The notes under the pieces were generated by a model that saw nothing but the letters and a program-made list of their open reading frames with translations, was not told where the DNA came from and did not search any database. Below are positions 1 to 6,608 of a stretch of DNA of 13,002 bases, piece by piece (the stretch's first letter is position 1; every line of letters starts with the position of its first letter). The DNA is from Holophagales bacterium UBA5066 (GTDB lineage: Bacteria; Acidobacteriota; Thermoanaerobaculia; UBA5066). The translations under genes were made by a program, and so were the position numbers. The stretch spans positions 1 to 13,002 of the forward strand of contig DIAY01000242.1 in assembly GCA_002414905.1 (NCBI GenBank). Reading direction: 5' to 3'.

Positions 1-80
1 GGCGGCCGTGAGACGTACCGAACCGCACGCGGCCCCCTGTCGAGGAGACGTGATGGTGAAGCCGGGTCTCCCGTGCCCCC

Positions 81-129
81 GTGCTCCGGCGCTCTCGTGC
101 TCCGGTGCTCCCGGGGCTCCGGTGCTCCC
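81..129. repeat. Short imperfect tandem repeat, about 16 bp unit
   Basis: Three near-identical 16-base units lie at 81-96, 97-112 and 114-129 on the plus strand, built around gtgctccgg followed by (c/t)gctc(c/t)c. Units 1 and 2 differ at two bases, units 2 and 3 at one, with one extra base before unit 3. Looser copies of the same GC-rich core continue to about 62 on one side and 139 on the other, so the array looks like degenerate 8-9 bp half-units. It sits just past the nadB stop codon. No coding role is evident. It may be a slipped-strand expansion or a lineage-specific intergenic repeat; which of these is not decided by the sequence. Confidence 0.6.
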
Positions 130-139
130 GGTTCCCCGG
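111..139 (-). terminator. Hairpin immediately after nadB, possible terminator
   Basis: Bases 134-139 (ccccgg) pair with 111-116 (ccgggg). Inside this, 128-131 (ccgg) pairs with 119-122 (ccgg) around a 5-base loop, leaving a small 2x2 internal loop. The structure starts at the base directly after the nadB TGA. There is no T-tract, so it is not a classic intrinsic terminator. It could still act as a 3' RNA-stabilising or termination structure. It overlaps the tandem repeat and may be a by-product of it. Confidence 0.35.
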
Positions 140-1741
140 TCAGTTCCGCCGGTAGTGGCAGCCTCTCGAGACCGGGTTCTTCAGCGCCGCTTGCGCGATC
201 AGGTGGCTCGCATGGACACCGTGGATCAGGTCGACGATCTCCCGCGAGATCTTCGTCTCGTGGTAGAAGCGCGAGAGACGCTTCTCCAGATCGCGGATAT
301 CGGCGACGGCGCGGCCGAGGCGCTCCCCGGTTCTCACGATGCCGACGTAGTTCCACATCGTGTTCCGGATCGTCGTCCAGTCCTGCTGGATGAGCGCCGG
401 GTCCTCGTTCTGCGCGTCGCCGGGGGCGTGCCAGTCGGGGATGGCGCGGAACATCGACGGTGCGAAGGTGTGACCCTTCTCGATCCGGTCGGCGATCGAG
501 CGGGCGGCGTGGGCCCCCCAGACGAGCCCCTCGAGGAGGGACGTCGACGCGAGGCGGTTGGCGCCGTGCAGCCCGGTACAGCTCGTCTCGCCGACGGCGT
601 AGAGGTTACGGATCGTCGTCTTCCCCTCGAGGTCGGCCAGGACGCCGCCGCAGAAGTAGTGCGCCGCGGGGACGACGGGGATCGGCTCGGTCGCGATGTC
701 GATCCCGAACTTTGCGCAGGTCGCCGCGATCGTCGGGAAGCGATCGCGGATCGCGACCTTCCCCTTGCCTTCGTAGTTGTGCGCGAGGTCGAGGTAAACG
801 CACGGCTCGCTCCGGGAGGTCATCTCCTCGACGATGGCGCGCGTGACGACGTCGCGCGGCGCGAGGTCCTTCCGTTCCCGGTCGTAGCGGTGCATGAAGG
901 CCTTCCCCGAGCGGTTCACGAGGATGGCCCCCTCGCCCCGGAGCGCTTCGGAGATGAGGAAGCGATCGCCATCGGGATGGTAGAGCGTCGTCGGGTGGAA
1001 CTGGACGTACTCGAGGTTCAGGACGGCCGCTCCCGCGCGCGCGGCCATCGTGAGGCCGTCGCCGATGGCGTGCCGGGTGTTCGTCGTGTGAAGGAAGAGC
1101 CGGCCGACGCCTCCCGTGGCCAGGACGGTGAAGTCGGCGAGGACGGTGTGGACGGCGCCCGCCGCGTCGAGGACGTACGCGCCGAGGCAGGGGTCCTGAA
1201 GGGCGTAGCGCTGCTGGACGTCGGAGGAGTGGTGCCGCGCGGTGATGAGGTCGACCGCCGTCGCCCCCGTCCAGATCTTCACGTTCTTCTCGGTCTTCAC
1301 GCGGGCCAGGAGGGCGATCTCGATCGCCTTGCCGGTCGCGTCGGCCGAGTGGACGATCCGCGCGACGGAGTGTGCCCCCTCTCGCGTGAAGTCGAGGTCC
1401 CCCTCCCGGGTCCTCGAGAAGGGGACACCGGCGTCGCCAATCAGGATCTCCTCGACGACGCGGGGTCCCTCCTGCGCGAGGAAGCGGACCGCTTCGGCGT
1501 TGCAGAGGCCGGCGCCGGCCGTGAGGATGTCCTTCACGAGCGACGACGCCGAATCCTTCCTGCCGAAGTAGATGATCCCGCCCTGCGCCCACGCGGTGTT
1601 GCAGTCGCCAGGGTCGTCGGCCTTCGTCACGAGGAGGACGCGGACTCCCCTCTTGGCGAGCGCGAGGGCGGTGGTCAGGCCGGCGATGCCGGTTCCGATG
1701 ACGAGCGCCGGGACGCGAATCCGCCCGGCGGCGGGGTTCAC
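140..1741 (-). CDS. nadB: L-aspartate oxidase NadB
   Basis: This FAD-dependent enzyme oxidises L-aspartate to iminoaspartate, the first step of de novo NAD synthesis, in the cytoplasm. The protein is 533 residues, close to the usual 530-540. The N-terminal dinucleotide site is VIGTGIAGL (residues 14-22). Other family blocks are TREGAHSVARI (119-129, with the family glutamate at 121), EYVQFHPTTL (244-253), SEALRGEGA (264-272), APRDVVTRAI (294-303, with the active-site arginine) and HGANRLAST (392-400). The C-terminus ends soon after the conserved SRGCHY, slightly shorter than many homologues. The GTG start at 1741 is chosen because it forms a GTGA overlap with the nadC stop and sits about 13 codons before the FAD motif. 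It is therefore probably translationally coupled to nadC. The partner quinolinate synthase gene nadA is not in the window. Identification is firm. Confidence 0.96.
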   Translation of the reverse strand: MNPAAGRIRVPALVIGTGIAGLTTALALAKRGVRVLLVTKADDPGDCNTAWAQGGIIYFGRKDSASSLVKDILTAGAGLCNAEAVRFLAQEGPRVVEEILIGDAGVPFSRTREGDLDFTREGAHSVARIVHSADATGKAIEIALLARVKTEKNVKIWTGATAVDLITARHHSSDVQQRYALQDPCLGAYVLDAAGAVHTVLADFTVLATGGVGRLFLHTTNTRHAIGDGLTMAARAGAAVLNLEYVQFHPTTLYHPDGDRFLISEALRGEGAILVNRSGKAFMHRYDRERKDLAPRDVVTRAIVEEMTSRSEPCVYLDLAHNYEGKGKVAIRDRFPTIAATCAKFGIDIATEPIPVVPAAHYFCGGVLADLEGKTTIRNLYAVGETSCTGLHGANRLASTSLLEGLVWGAHAARSIADRIEKGHTFAPSMFRAIPDWHAPGDAQNEDPALIQQDWTTIRNTMWNYVGIVRTGERLGRAVADIRDLEKRLSRFYHETKISREIVDLIHGVHASHLIAQAALKNPVSRGCHYRRN

Positions 1742-2640
1742 CTGCGGCCCCGCCGGGCTGCGGCGATCTTCACGTCGAGAGCGATGTCGACGGCCCGCAC
1801 CGAGTGCGTCAGCGCGCCCACCGAAACGAAATCGACGCCGGCGAGGGCCGATCTCTTCGCCTTCTCCACGGTCATGCCGCCGGAAGCCTCTGTCGTGACC
1901 CGGGCGCCGGTCGCCTCGTTCCAGAGCGCGACGTCGGCGACGGCTCGCTTCATCTCTGCGACCGTCATGTTGTCGAGGAGGATCCGCTCGGCGCCCGCCT
2001 CGAGCGCCTGATGGACCTCGTCGCGCGTCCGCGCCTCGGCCTCCAGGAGGCAACGTCTCAGGGAACGGTTCATCGCGCGGAAGTCCGTCGCCCGCCGCGT
2101 GGCGTCCCAGAGGCTGCCACAGCCGTCGGCGTGGTTGTCCTTGACGAGGAAGGCGTCGGAGAGGCCCATCCGGTGATTCGTGCCGCCACCGCACCGGACG
2201 GCGTACTTCTCGAGGGCGCGCAGGCCGGGCGTCGTCTTGCGCGTGTCGAGCAGGTGCGCGGCCGTGCCCTCGAGCGCGTCGACGTAGACGCGGGTGGCGG
2301 TCGCGATGCCGGTCAGCCGCTGGACGAGGTTCAGCGCGGTCCGTTCCGCCGCCAGGACCGTCACCGCCGGCCCTTCGACCCGGGCGAGGACGGTCCCCGG
2401 GGCGACCCGGACGCCGTCCTCGACGAGGATTTCGACGGACGCGGGTGGGTGAGGGAAGGCGAAGACGCGCGGTAGGAAGGCGACCCCGGCGACGACGGCC
2501 GCCTCTCGGCAGACCATGTCGCCCGCCACGCGGGTCTTGGGACCGAAGACGGCCAGGGTGGTGATGTCCTCTCCGTCTTCCGCGAAGGCGCGTGCCAGCA
2601 GGTCGTCCAGAGCTTCGACGAGGTGTCGATCGATCTTCAC
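1738..2640 (-). CDS. nadC: Quinolinate phosphoribosyltransferase NadC
   Basis: It converts quinolinate and PRPP to nicotinate mononucleotide with loss of CO2, the third step of de novo NAD synthesis. The 300-residue length is normal for the family. Conserved blocks are AERTALNLVQRLTGIAT (98-114), DTRKTTPGLR (132-141), KYAVRCGGGTNHR (145-157), LVKDNH (165-170), LLDNM (221-225), EASGG (251-255) and VGALTHS (274-280). These supply the basic residues that bind quinolinate and the phosphates. The start is a GTG at 2640. It has no clear Shine-Dalgarno sequence, but a TAGAAT hexamer lies 9 bases upstream, so the transcript may be nearly leaderless. It is first in the nadC-nadB operon and divergent from the DinB gene. 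Identification is firm; the start codon is slightly less certain. Confidence 0.96.
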   Translation of the reverse strand: MKIDRHLVEALDDLLARAFAEDGEDITTLAVFGPKTRVAGDMVCREAAVVAGVAFLPRVFAFPHPPASVEILVEDGVRVAPGTVLARVEGPAVTVLAAERTALNLVQRLTGIATATRVYVDALEGTAAHLLDTRKTTPGLRALEKYAVRCGGGTNHRMGLSDAFLVKDNHADGCGSLWDATRRATDFRAMNRSLRRCLLEAEARTRDEVHQALEAGAERILLDNMTVAEMKRAVADVALWNEATGARVTTEASGGMTVEKAKRSALAGVDFVSVGALTHSVRAVDIALDVKIAAARRGRR

Positions 2641-2649
2641 GAGACGAGC

Positions 2650-2655
2650 ATTCTA
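2650..2655 (-). promoter_or_regulatory. Candidate -10 element for nadCB
   Basis: On the minus strand this reads TAGAAT, one mismatch from TATAAT, ending 9 bases before the nadC GTG. No convincing -35 box lies 16-18 bases upstream. If used, transcription would begin at or a few bases before the start codon. This is inference from position and sequence only. Confidence 0.3.
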
Positions 2656-2691
2656 GACGGCCGGGCGGCTGCGCGTCCGGCGCCCCTCCGA

Positions 2692-2697
2692 TAGGAT
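2692..2697 (+). promoter_or_regulatory. Candidate -10 element for the DinB-family gene
   Basis: TAGGAT lies 24 bases before the ATG at 2722. It would give a leader of roughly 18 bases that contains the strong gagggaggaa ribosome site at 2706-2715. No clear -35 box is seen. Confidence 0.25.
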
Positions 2698-2721
2698 GTT
2701 CCGCCGAGGGAGGAATCGAAG

Positions 2722-3438
2722 ATGGCCGGACCCGTGATCCCCGACAGATATCGTGACGCGATGGGCGAGGACGACCCGTATCTCGCGATGTTCGAGGCAC
2801 CGCAGAGGCTCCGCAAGCTCCTGAAAGGCCTCACCGAGAAGCAGCTGTCCCGCAAGCCGGCACCCGGGAAGTGGTCGATCAAGGAGATCGTCGCCCACCT
2901 GGCCGACGGCGAGGTCATCCTCGGTTCCCGCTACCGGTTCATCGCTGCGCACGACAAGCCCGTGATCGCGGGCTACGACCAGGACCTCTTCGTCGAGAGG
3001 CTCGGCGTGGAGAACGCGACGACGGAAGACCTGCTGGACGACTTCGAGATGGCTCGCATGGTGAACATCGGGCTCCTCACGCGCCTGCCCGACGAGGCGT
3101 TCGCCAGGGTCGGGGTCCACTCCGAGCGGGGTGAGGAGACGATCGACACGATCGTAATGCTCTACGCCGGGCACGACCGGGTGCACCTCACCCAGGTCGA
3201 GACGATCCGCACGGGGCTCTTCCCGCCGAAGAAGGCGGGCGGGAAGAAGCCGCGAGCGAAAGAGAAGGGCGGCAGGAAGGTCGCGAAGGTCGCGAAGGGC
3301 CCGGTTCGGAAGTCTCCCGGAAAGGCCGCTGCCAGGCCGGCCCCGAAGACCCCGGGCTCCCGGACGGCGGGGGCGAAGCCGGCCGCGAAGGCGCGGCCGA
3401 AGACCGCGGCGAAGAGGAGCCCCGGGAAGGAAAGGTAG
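2722..3438 (+). CDS. DinB-like four-helix protein with basic H1-like tail
   Basis: Residues 1-168 look like the DinB/YfiT fold, a four-helix metal-binding family that includes thiol-dependent transferases and many proteins of unknown role. The signature is WSIKEIVAHLADGE (51-64) with a later HDRVH (151-155). Histidines 59, 151 and 155 are in the right places for the usual three-His metal site. Residues 169-238 are different: 70 residues with 17 Lys, 8 Arg and only 2 Glu, rich in Ala, Pro and Gly, resembling the tails of histone H1-like bacterial proteins. The ATG at 2722 is well supported by a purine-rich ribosome site 6-7 bases upstream. The gene is alone on the plus strand, divergent from nadC and converging on the flavoprotein gene. 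The enzymatic reaction is unknown; a nucleic-acid or polyanion role for the tail is inference. Confidence 0.82.
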   Translation: MAGPVIPDRYRDAMGEDDPYLAMFEAPQRLRKLLKGLTEKQLSRKPAPGKWSIKEIVAHLADGEVILGSRYRFIAAHDKPVIAGYDQDLFVERLGVENATTEDLLDDFEMARMVNIGLLTRLPDEAFARVGVHSERGEETIDTIVMLYAGHDRVHLTQVETIRTGLFPPKKAGGKKPRAKEKGGRKVAKVAKGPVRKSPGKAAARPAPKTPGSRTAGAKPAAKARPKTAAKRSPGKER

Positions 3439-3456
3439 CCGGCCGGTTCAGGCCGG
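3439..3456. terminator. Hairpin between convergent genes
   Basis: ccggcc (3439-3444) and ggccgg (3451-3456) form a perfect 6-bp stem with a 6-base loop in the 9-base gap between the DinB-gene stop and the flavoprotein stop, running into the latter. The arrangement suits a bidirectional terminator, but no T-tract follows on either strand. GC-rich sequence makes such stems common by chance. Confidence 0.3.
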
Positions 3457-4578
3457 GCCACGCGTGAGGCGGGCCGCGAGGCCCGCCAGCGGTGCCGTCG
3501 CCGGGACGACGAGGCGCGTGGCGAAGCCGCCGAGGAAGACGGGCCGGAAGAGCCGGGAGAAGAAGTAGACGCGGCCCGTGACGGCTCGCCAGCGGCGGGT
3601 CCACTCGCGGGCGAGCACGAGGGTCTCGACCCTCCCGGCTGCGTGCTCCGAAAGGAGAGCGCCGGCCGCCTCGCCCGTCCGGAGGGCGAGCGCCATCCCC
3701 GAGCCGGTGTACGGATCGACGACGCCGGCTGCGTCTCCGGCGAGGAGGATGTCTCCCCAGGTGGCGCCGCGCGGGCCGAGGTGGACGGGCTCGCTGACGA
3801 GCGCGGGCCCCGGCTCGGGGGCGAGGCCGGCGAGGTCGGCGGCCAGCGCGGGGCTCTCGGCGCCGAGGCGCGCGAGGAGTTGGTCGAAGTCGTGGCGGGC
3901 CTCCTGCGCGACCCCGGGCGTCGCGAGAGCGCCCATGCTGACGCGCCCCCTCTCGACGAGTGAGAGGCCGAGGTAGCCGCCGCGAAAGACGTGGAGGACG
4001 ACCTGGTCGTCGAAGCGGGTGTCCGTCCCGCCCGTGAGGAACTTCTTGAACCCGAAGAGCGTCGCGGGGGTCCCGAAGAAGGGGCGGCCGAGGCGACCGT
4101 CGAGCGGGGAATAGCGTCCCCACGCGCCGACGATCGTCCGGGTCTCGAGGGTGCGGACAGTGGTCTTCACCCTGAAGCCCCCGGCGAGGCTTCCGTCGAG
4201 CGACGTCACCGTCTCGCCGGTGAGGAGGGCGGCCCCGGCCCGTCGTGCGCCCTCGAGAACGAGAGCGTCGAGGCGCTCCCGGCTGAGGGAGAGGGCCGGG
4301 CCGGGAAGGCGACCGCGGACGCGGAGCCCGTCGGCGCGGACGAGGGCGAAGCGCCGGATCGTCGCGGCCCCCTCGGAGCGAACGGCGCCGTCGAGGCCGA
4401 GTCGCGCGAGCGCGGCGACGCCGTCGGGGGAGAGGAGCTCGCCGCAGGTCTTCGGTCGCGGGAACGTCGCCTTGTCGAGGACGGCGACGCGGGCGCCGGA
4501 GCGAGCGAGGACGAGAGCCGCGGCGCTCCCGGCGAGGCTCGCACCGACGATCACGGCGTCGAGCCGGTCGCCGGTCAC
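3448..4578 (-). CDS. FAD-dependent oxidoreductase, geranylgeranyl reductase/UbiH-like
   Basis: A 376-residue flavoprotein of the group that includes geranylgeranyl reductases and aromatic-ring hydroxylases. The FAD-binding start is AVIVGASLAGSAAA (8-21). DKATFPRPKTCGELLSP (35-51) matches the FPRxKxCGGxLSP block typical of geranylgeranyl reductases. SRERLDALV (99-107) and LLAGDAAGVVDPYTGSGM (278-295) are the usual central and second FAD-contact motifs. The C-terminal 40 residues are hydrophobic and arginine-rich and may associate with the membrane. The GTG start at 4578 forms a GTGA overlap with the methyltransferase stop and has a GGAGG site 5 bases upstream (4584-4588). It is the last gene of the ketosynthase-methyltransferase-flavoprotein operon, so reduction or hydroxylation of the product made there is likely. 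Substrate is unknown; family assignment is firm. Confidence 0.85.
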   Translation of the reverse strand: MTGDRLDAVIVGASLAGSAAALVLARSGARVAVLDKATFPRPKTCGELLSPDGVAALARLGLDGAVRSEGAATIRRFALVRADGLRVRGRLPGPALSLSRERLDALVLEGARRAGAALLTGETVTSLDGSLAGGFRVKTTVRTLETRTIVGAWGRYSPLDGRLGRPFFGTPATLFGFKKFLTGGTDTRFDDQVVLHVFRGGYLGLSLVERGRVSMGALATPGVAQEARHDFDQLLARLGAESPALAADLAGLAPEPGPALVSEPVHLGPRGATWGDILLAGDAAGVVDPYTGSGMALALRTGEAAGALLSEHAAGRVETLVLAREWTRRWRAVTGRVYFFSRLFRPVFLGGFATRLVVPATAPLAGLAARLTRGPA

Positions 4579-5258
4579 GTCCGCCTCCAGATGAGGCCCT
4601 GGACGAAGGGGCCGGCCGGCTTCACCAGAGTTCCCGGGAGGGCCCGGGCGGCGAGGGCGCGCAGCTCGGGGATGGTCCAGGCCTGCAGGACCGACGCGTG
4701 CGCATCGAGCCTCGTGATCGGGCTCCGGTAGGCGAGCCGGGAGAGGATGGCGTTGATGGCGAGGGGGACGCGATGGCGCGTCAGGTCGAGCGCGACGACG
4801 GCGACCCGCGCCACGCGCGCCGACTCGCGCAGGAGCGCGGCGACGGCGGTCGCGTCGAGGTGGTGGAGGAAGAGGGTCGAGGAGACGACGTCGACGGAGC
4901 AGTCGGCCAGCGGGAGGCGAAGGGCATCGGCGGCCACGCTCCTGCCCTTCGCGGAGAGACGCGCGTGGAGGAGCTGCCGGTCGAGGTCGAGCGTCACGAG
5001 GTCCCGCCCCCGGCGGGAGAGCTCTGCCGCGAGGGATCGCCCCACGTGTCCGCTCCCGGCTCCGAGGTCGAGGAGGACCGGGCGGGCCGAGGGGACGGAG
5101 AGGAGGAGGGGGATGAGGTGGCGCCTCACGATCGCCCGGCCACCGAGCGCGCGATGGATCCACTCGATGTCGGCGAGGCTCTCCTCGGCCGCGCCAGGCG
5201 CCACGTCTCCATCGAGGATCTCGTCGGACGGGGAGCGCGGCGGGACGAGAAGGCTCAC
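4575..5258 (-). CDS. Class I SAM-dependent methyltransferase
   Basis: A 227-residue single-domain methyltransferase. Motif I is VLLDLGAGSG (61-70), the second strand ends in TLDLD (89-93), and AADALRLP (109-116) and TLFLHHL (128-134) are the later SAM-pocket and post-motif positions. The region after this, VVALDLTRHRVPLA (154-167) and WTIPELRALAARAL (194-207), resembles the small methyltransferases I recall next to type III polyketide synthases in several bacteria; that is recollection, not a search. The GTG start at 5258 is 6 bases after the ketosynthase stop and has only a weak GGAG site. The stop overlaps the next gene as GTGA. The product is probably an O- or C-methylated acyl or polyketide compound; the exact substrate cannot be read from the sequence. 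Confidence 0.85.
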   Translation of the reverse strand: MSLLVPPRSPSDEILDGDVAPGAAEESLADIEWIHRALGGRAIVRRHLIPLLLSVPSARPVLLDLGAGSGHVGRSLAAELSRRGRDLVTLDLDRQLLHARLSAKGRSVAADALRLPLADCSVDVVSSTLFLHHLDATAVAALLRESARVARVAVVALDLTRHRVPLAINAILSRLAYRSPITRLDAHASVLQAWTIPELRALAARALPGTLVKPAGPFVQGLIWRRT

Positions 5259-5264
5259 GGTGGA

Positions 5265-6527
5265 TCAGGCTCCGGGAGGGCGCCGGGTCCTCACGACGAG
5301 GGCGGTGTTCTTCGAGCCGAAGGCGATCCCGTTCACGAGCGCGATGCCGACATCGGCCGGGCGGGCGACGAGAGGGACGTAGTCGAGGTCGCACTCGGAA
5401 TCCGGCGTCTCGAGGTTCGTCGTCGGTGGAAGGAACCCCGCGTTCAGCGCGAGGAGAGTCGCCGCGAGCCCGGCCGCACCCGAGGCCCCCTGCGGGTGGC
5501 CGATCTGGCTTTTCACGCTGCTTCCGGGGACGCGCCCGGCGTGCGCGCCGAGTGCGATCCGCGTGGCCCGGGTCTCGATCCTGTCGTTCAGCTCCGTCCC
5601 GGTGCCGTGGTACTGGACGTAGCCGACGTCCCCGGGGGCGACCCCGGCGTCCTCGAGCGCCTCCGTCATCGCGCGGGCCGGCTCCTCTCCCGACTCGTCG
5701 AGCCTCACGCGGTGGTAGGCGTCGCAGGTCGCGGCGGTGCCGAGGATCTCGCCGAAGAGGCGCACCCCGCGCGAGAGGGCCCGCTCCATCTCCTCGAGGA
5801 CGAAGAACCAGGCCCCTTCGCCGAGGACGAATCCGTCGCGGCCGGCGTCGAAGGGGCGGCTCGCCGTCTCCGGCGCCTCCTGGCGCGAGGACGCGAGGAT
5901 CTGCATCAGACTGAAGCCCGTCATGATTCCCGGCGTGATGATCGCGTCGGCGCCTCCGGCCAGGACGACGTCACGCTCCCCGTACCGGATCGCCTTCGTG
6001 GCGTAGCCGATCGCGTCGGCCGACGAGGTGCAGCCGGTGGAGATGACGTGCGACGGCCCCTTGAGGCCGAACCGCATGGAGATCTCCGAGGAGAGGGTGC
6101 CGATGGTGCCGGTCGGGATCGCGTAGACGGACGCCTTCTTCAGCTCCCCGCGGTACCAGTGACCGTACATCTTCTCGAAGAACTCGACCGGGCCGCCCCC
6201 CGATCCGAGGAGGACGGCGATGCGGCGCCGCTCCTGGAGCGAGAGCCGCTCCGCGTCGATCCCGGCGGAAGCGAGCGCCTCGCCCGCCGCGGCGATCGCC
6301 ATCGGGACGACGCGGGCGACGTGCCGGGCGTCCTTGGCCGGAATGTGGTCGGCGGGGTCGAAGCCCTGCGCCTGCCCGGCGATCTTCACCGGGAGCCCTT
6401 CCGGGTCGAACAGGGTGATTCGGCCGACGCCGGAGCGGCCCCCCAGAAGACCTTCGAGGAAGGCCTCCGCTCCGGTACCGAGCGGCGTGACGCAACCGAG
6501 ACCGGTGATGGCGACGCGGCGTCTCAC
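5265..6527 (-). CDS. Beta-ketoacyl synthase, FabF / type II PKS KS-alpha-like
   Basis: A 420-residue condensing enzyme joining an acyl starter to malonyl-type extender units. The start MRRRVAITGLG is the usual family N-terminus, which supports the GTG at 6527 despite the lack of an obvious ribosome site. The catalytic Cys166 is in STGCTSSADAIGYA, His307 in YHGTGTELNDRIET, and His344 with Lys339 in VKSQIGHPQGASG. All catalytic residues are present, so it should be an active ketosynthase and not a chain-length factor. STGCTS and NDRxET resemble KS-alpha subunits of aromatic type II polyketide synthases more than housekeeping FabF; CDLDYVP (379-385) is shared by both. It leads the operon with the methyltransferase and flavoprotein. 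No acyl carrier protein, ketoreductase or partner ketosynthase is visible nearby, so these must come from elsewhere. Family is firm, pathway is inferred. Confidence 0.92.
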   Translation of the reverse strand: MRRRVAITGLGCVTPLGTGAEAFLEGLLGGRSGVGRITLFDPEGLPVKIAGQAQGFDPADHIPAKDARHVARVVPMAIAAAGEALASAGIDAERLSLQERRRIAVLLGSGGGPVEFFEKMYGHWYRGELKKASVYAIPTGTIGTLSSEISMRFGLKGPSHVISTGCTSSADAIGYATKAIRYGERDVVLAGGADAIITPGIMTGFSLMQILASSRQEAPETASRPFDAGRDGFVLGEGAWFFVLEEMERALSRGVRLFGEILGTAATCDAYHRVRLDESGEEPARAMTEALEDAGVAPGDVGYVQYHGTGTELNDRIETRATRIALGAHAGRVPGSSVKSQIGHPQGASGAAGLAATLLALNAGFLPPTTNLETPDSECDLDYVPLVARPADVGIALVNGIAFGSKNTALVVRTRRPPGA

Positions 6528-6570
6528 GTTTCGAAAACCGTCTGATTTCGATGAGATGGCATGGGCTGAA

Positions 6571-6576
6571 ATCGTA
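6571..6576 (-). promoter_or_regulatory. Candidate -10 element for the ketosynthase operon
   Basis: On the minus strand this reads TACGAT, 43 bases before the GTG at 6527, in the 79-base divergent gap. No good -35 box is seen, so the call is weak. Confidence 0.15.
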
Positions 6577-6602
6577 ACAGCCGGAGCGGGCGCGGATTTC
6601 CG

Positions 6603-6608
6603 TACAAT
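6603..6608 (+). promoter_or_regulatory. Candidate -10 element for the DUF4388 operon
   Basis: TACAAT is one mismatch from TATAAT. It overlaps the ATG at 6607 and ends 7 bases before an in-frame GTG at 6616. If it is the true -10 box, transcription would start at about 6615-6616 and the gene would be leaderless from that GTG, making the real protein three residues shorter. No clear -35 box is present. Confidence 0.3.

Larger units (their letters stand above)
1..139. other. No supported gene, window edge
   Basis: No reading frame here looks like a protein. A minus-strand GTG at 28 with a purine-rich stretch upstream could begin a gene running off the left edge, but only nine codons are visible, so it is not called. 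The only clear content is the repeat and hairpin annotated separately. Confidence 0.5.

Noticed and set aside
1..28. A possible minus-strand gene starting with GTG at 28
   Set aside because: Only nine codons are visible, so it cannot be told apart from chance.
81..129. Repeat array considered as a CRISPR
   Set aside because: Units of 16 bp are directly adjacent, with no spacers and no cas genes nearby.
8..2011. A 667-codon plus-strand open frame opposite nadB and nadC
   Set aside because: It is antisense to two firmly identified genes, has Arg/Gly/Asp/Val-rich composition with no domain, and is expected from high-GC codon bias.
140..2800. An 886-codon minus-strand frame that could suggest a fusion upstream of NadB
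   Set aside because: The N-terminal 350 codons are nadC read in the wrong frame. The NadB homology begins only at the GTG at 1741.
3448..5394. A long frame extending the flavoprotein upstream
   Set aside because: The extra part is the methyltransferase region in the wrong frame and is Arg/Pro-rich; FAD-motif homology starts at the GTG at 4578.
4698..6545. A 615-codon plus-strand frame opposite the methyltransferase and ketosynthase genes
   Set aside because: Antisense shadow with low-complexity composition and no recognisable motif; both genes on the other strand are firm.
6220..6606. An upstream extension of the DUF4388 protein
   Set aside because: It overlaps the ketosynthase N-terminus on the other strand and has no homology; the family domain begins just after 6607.
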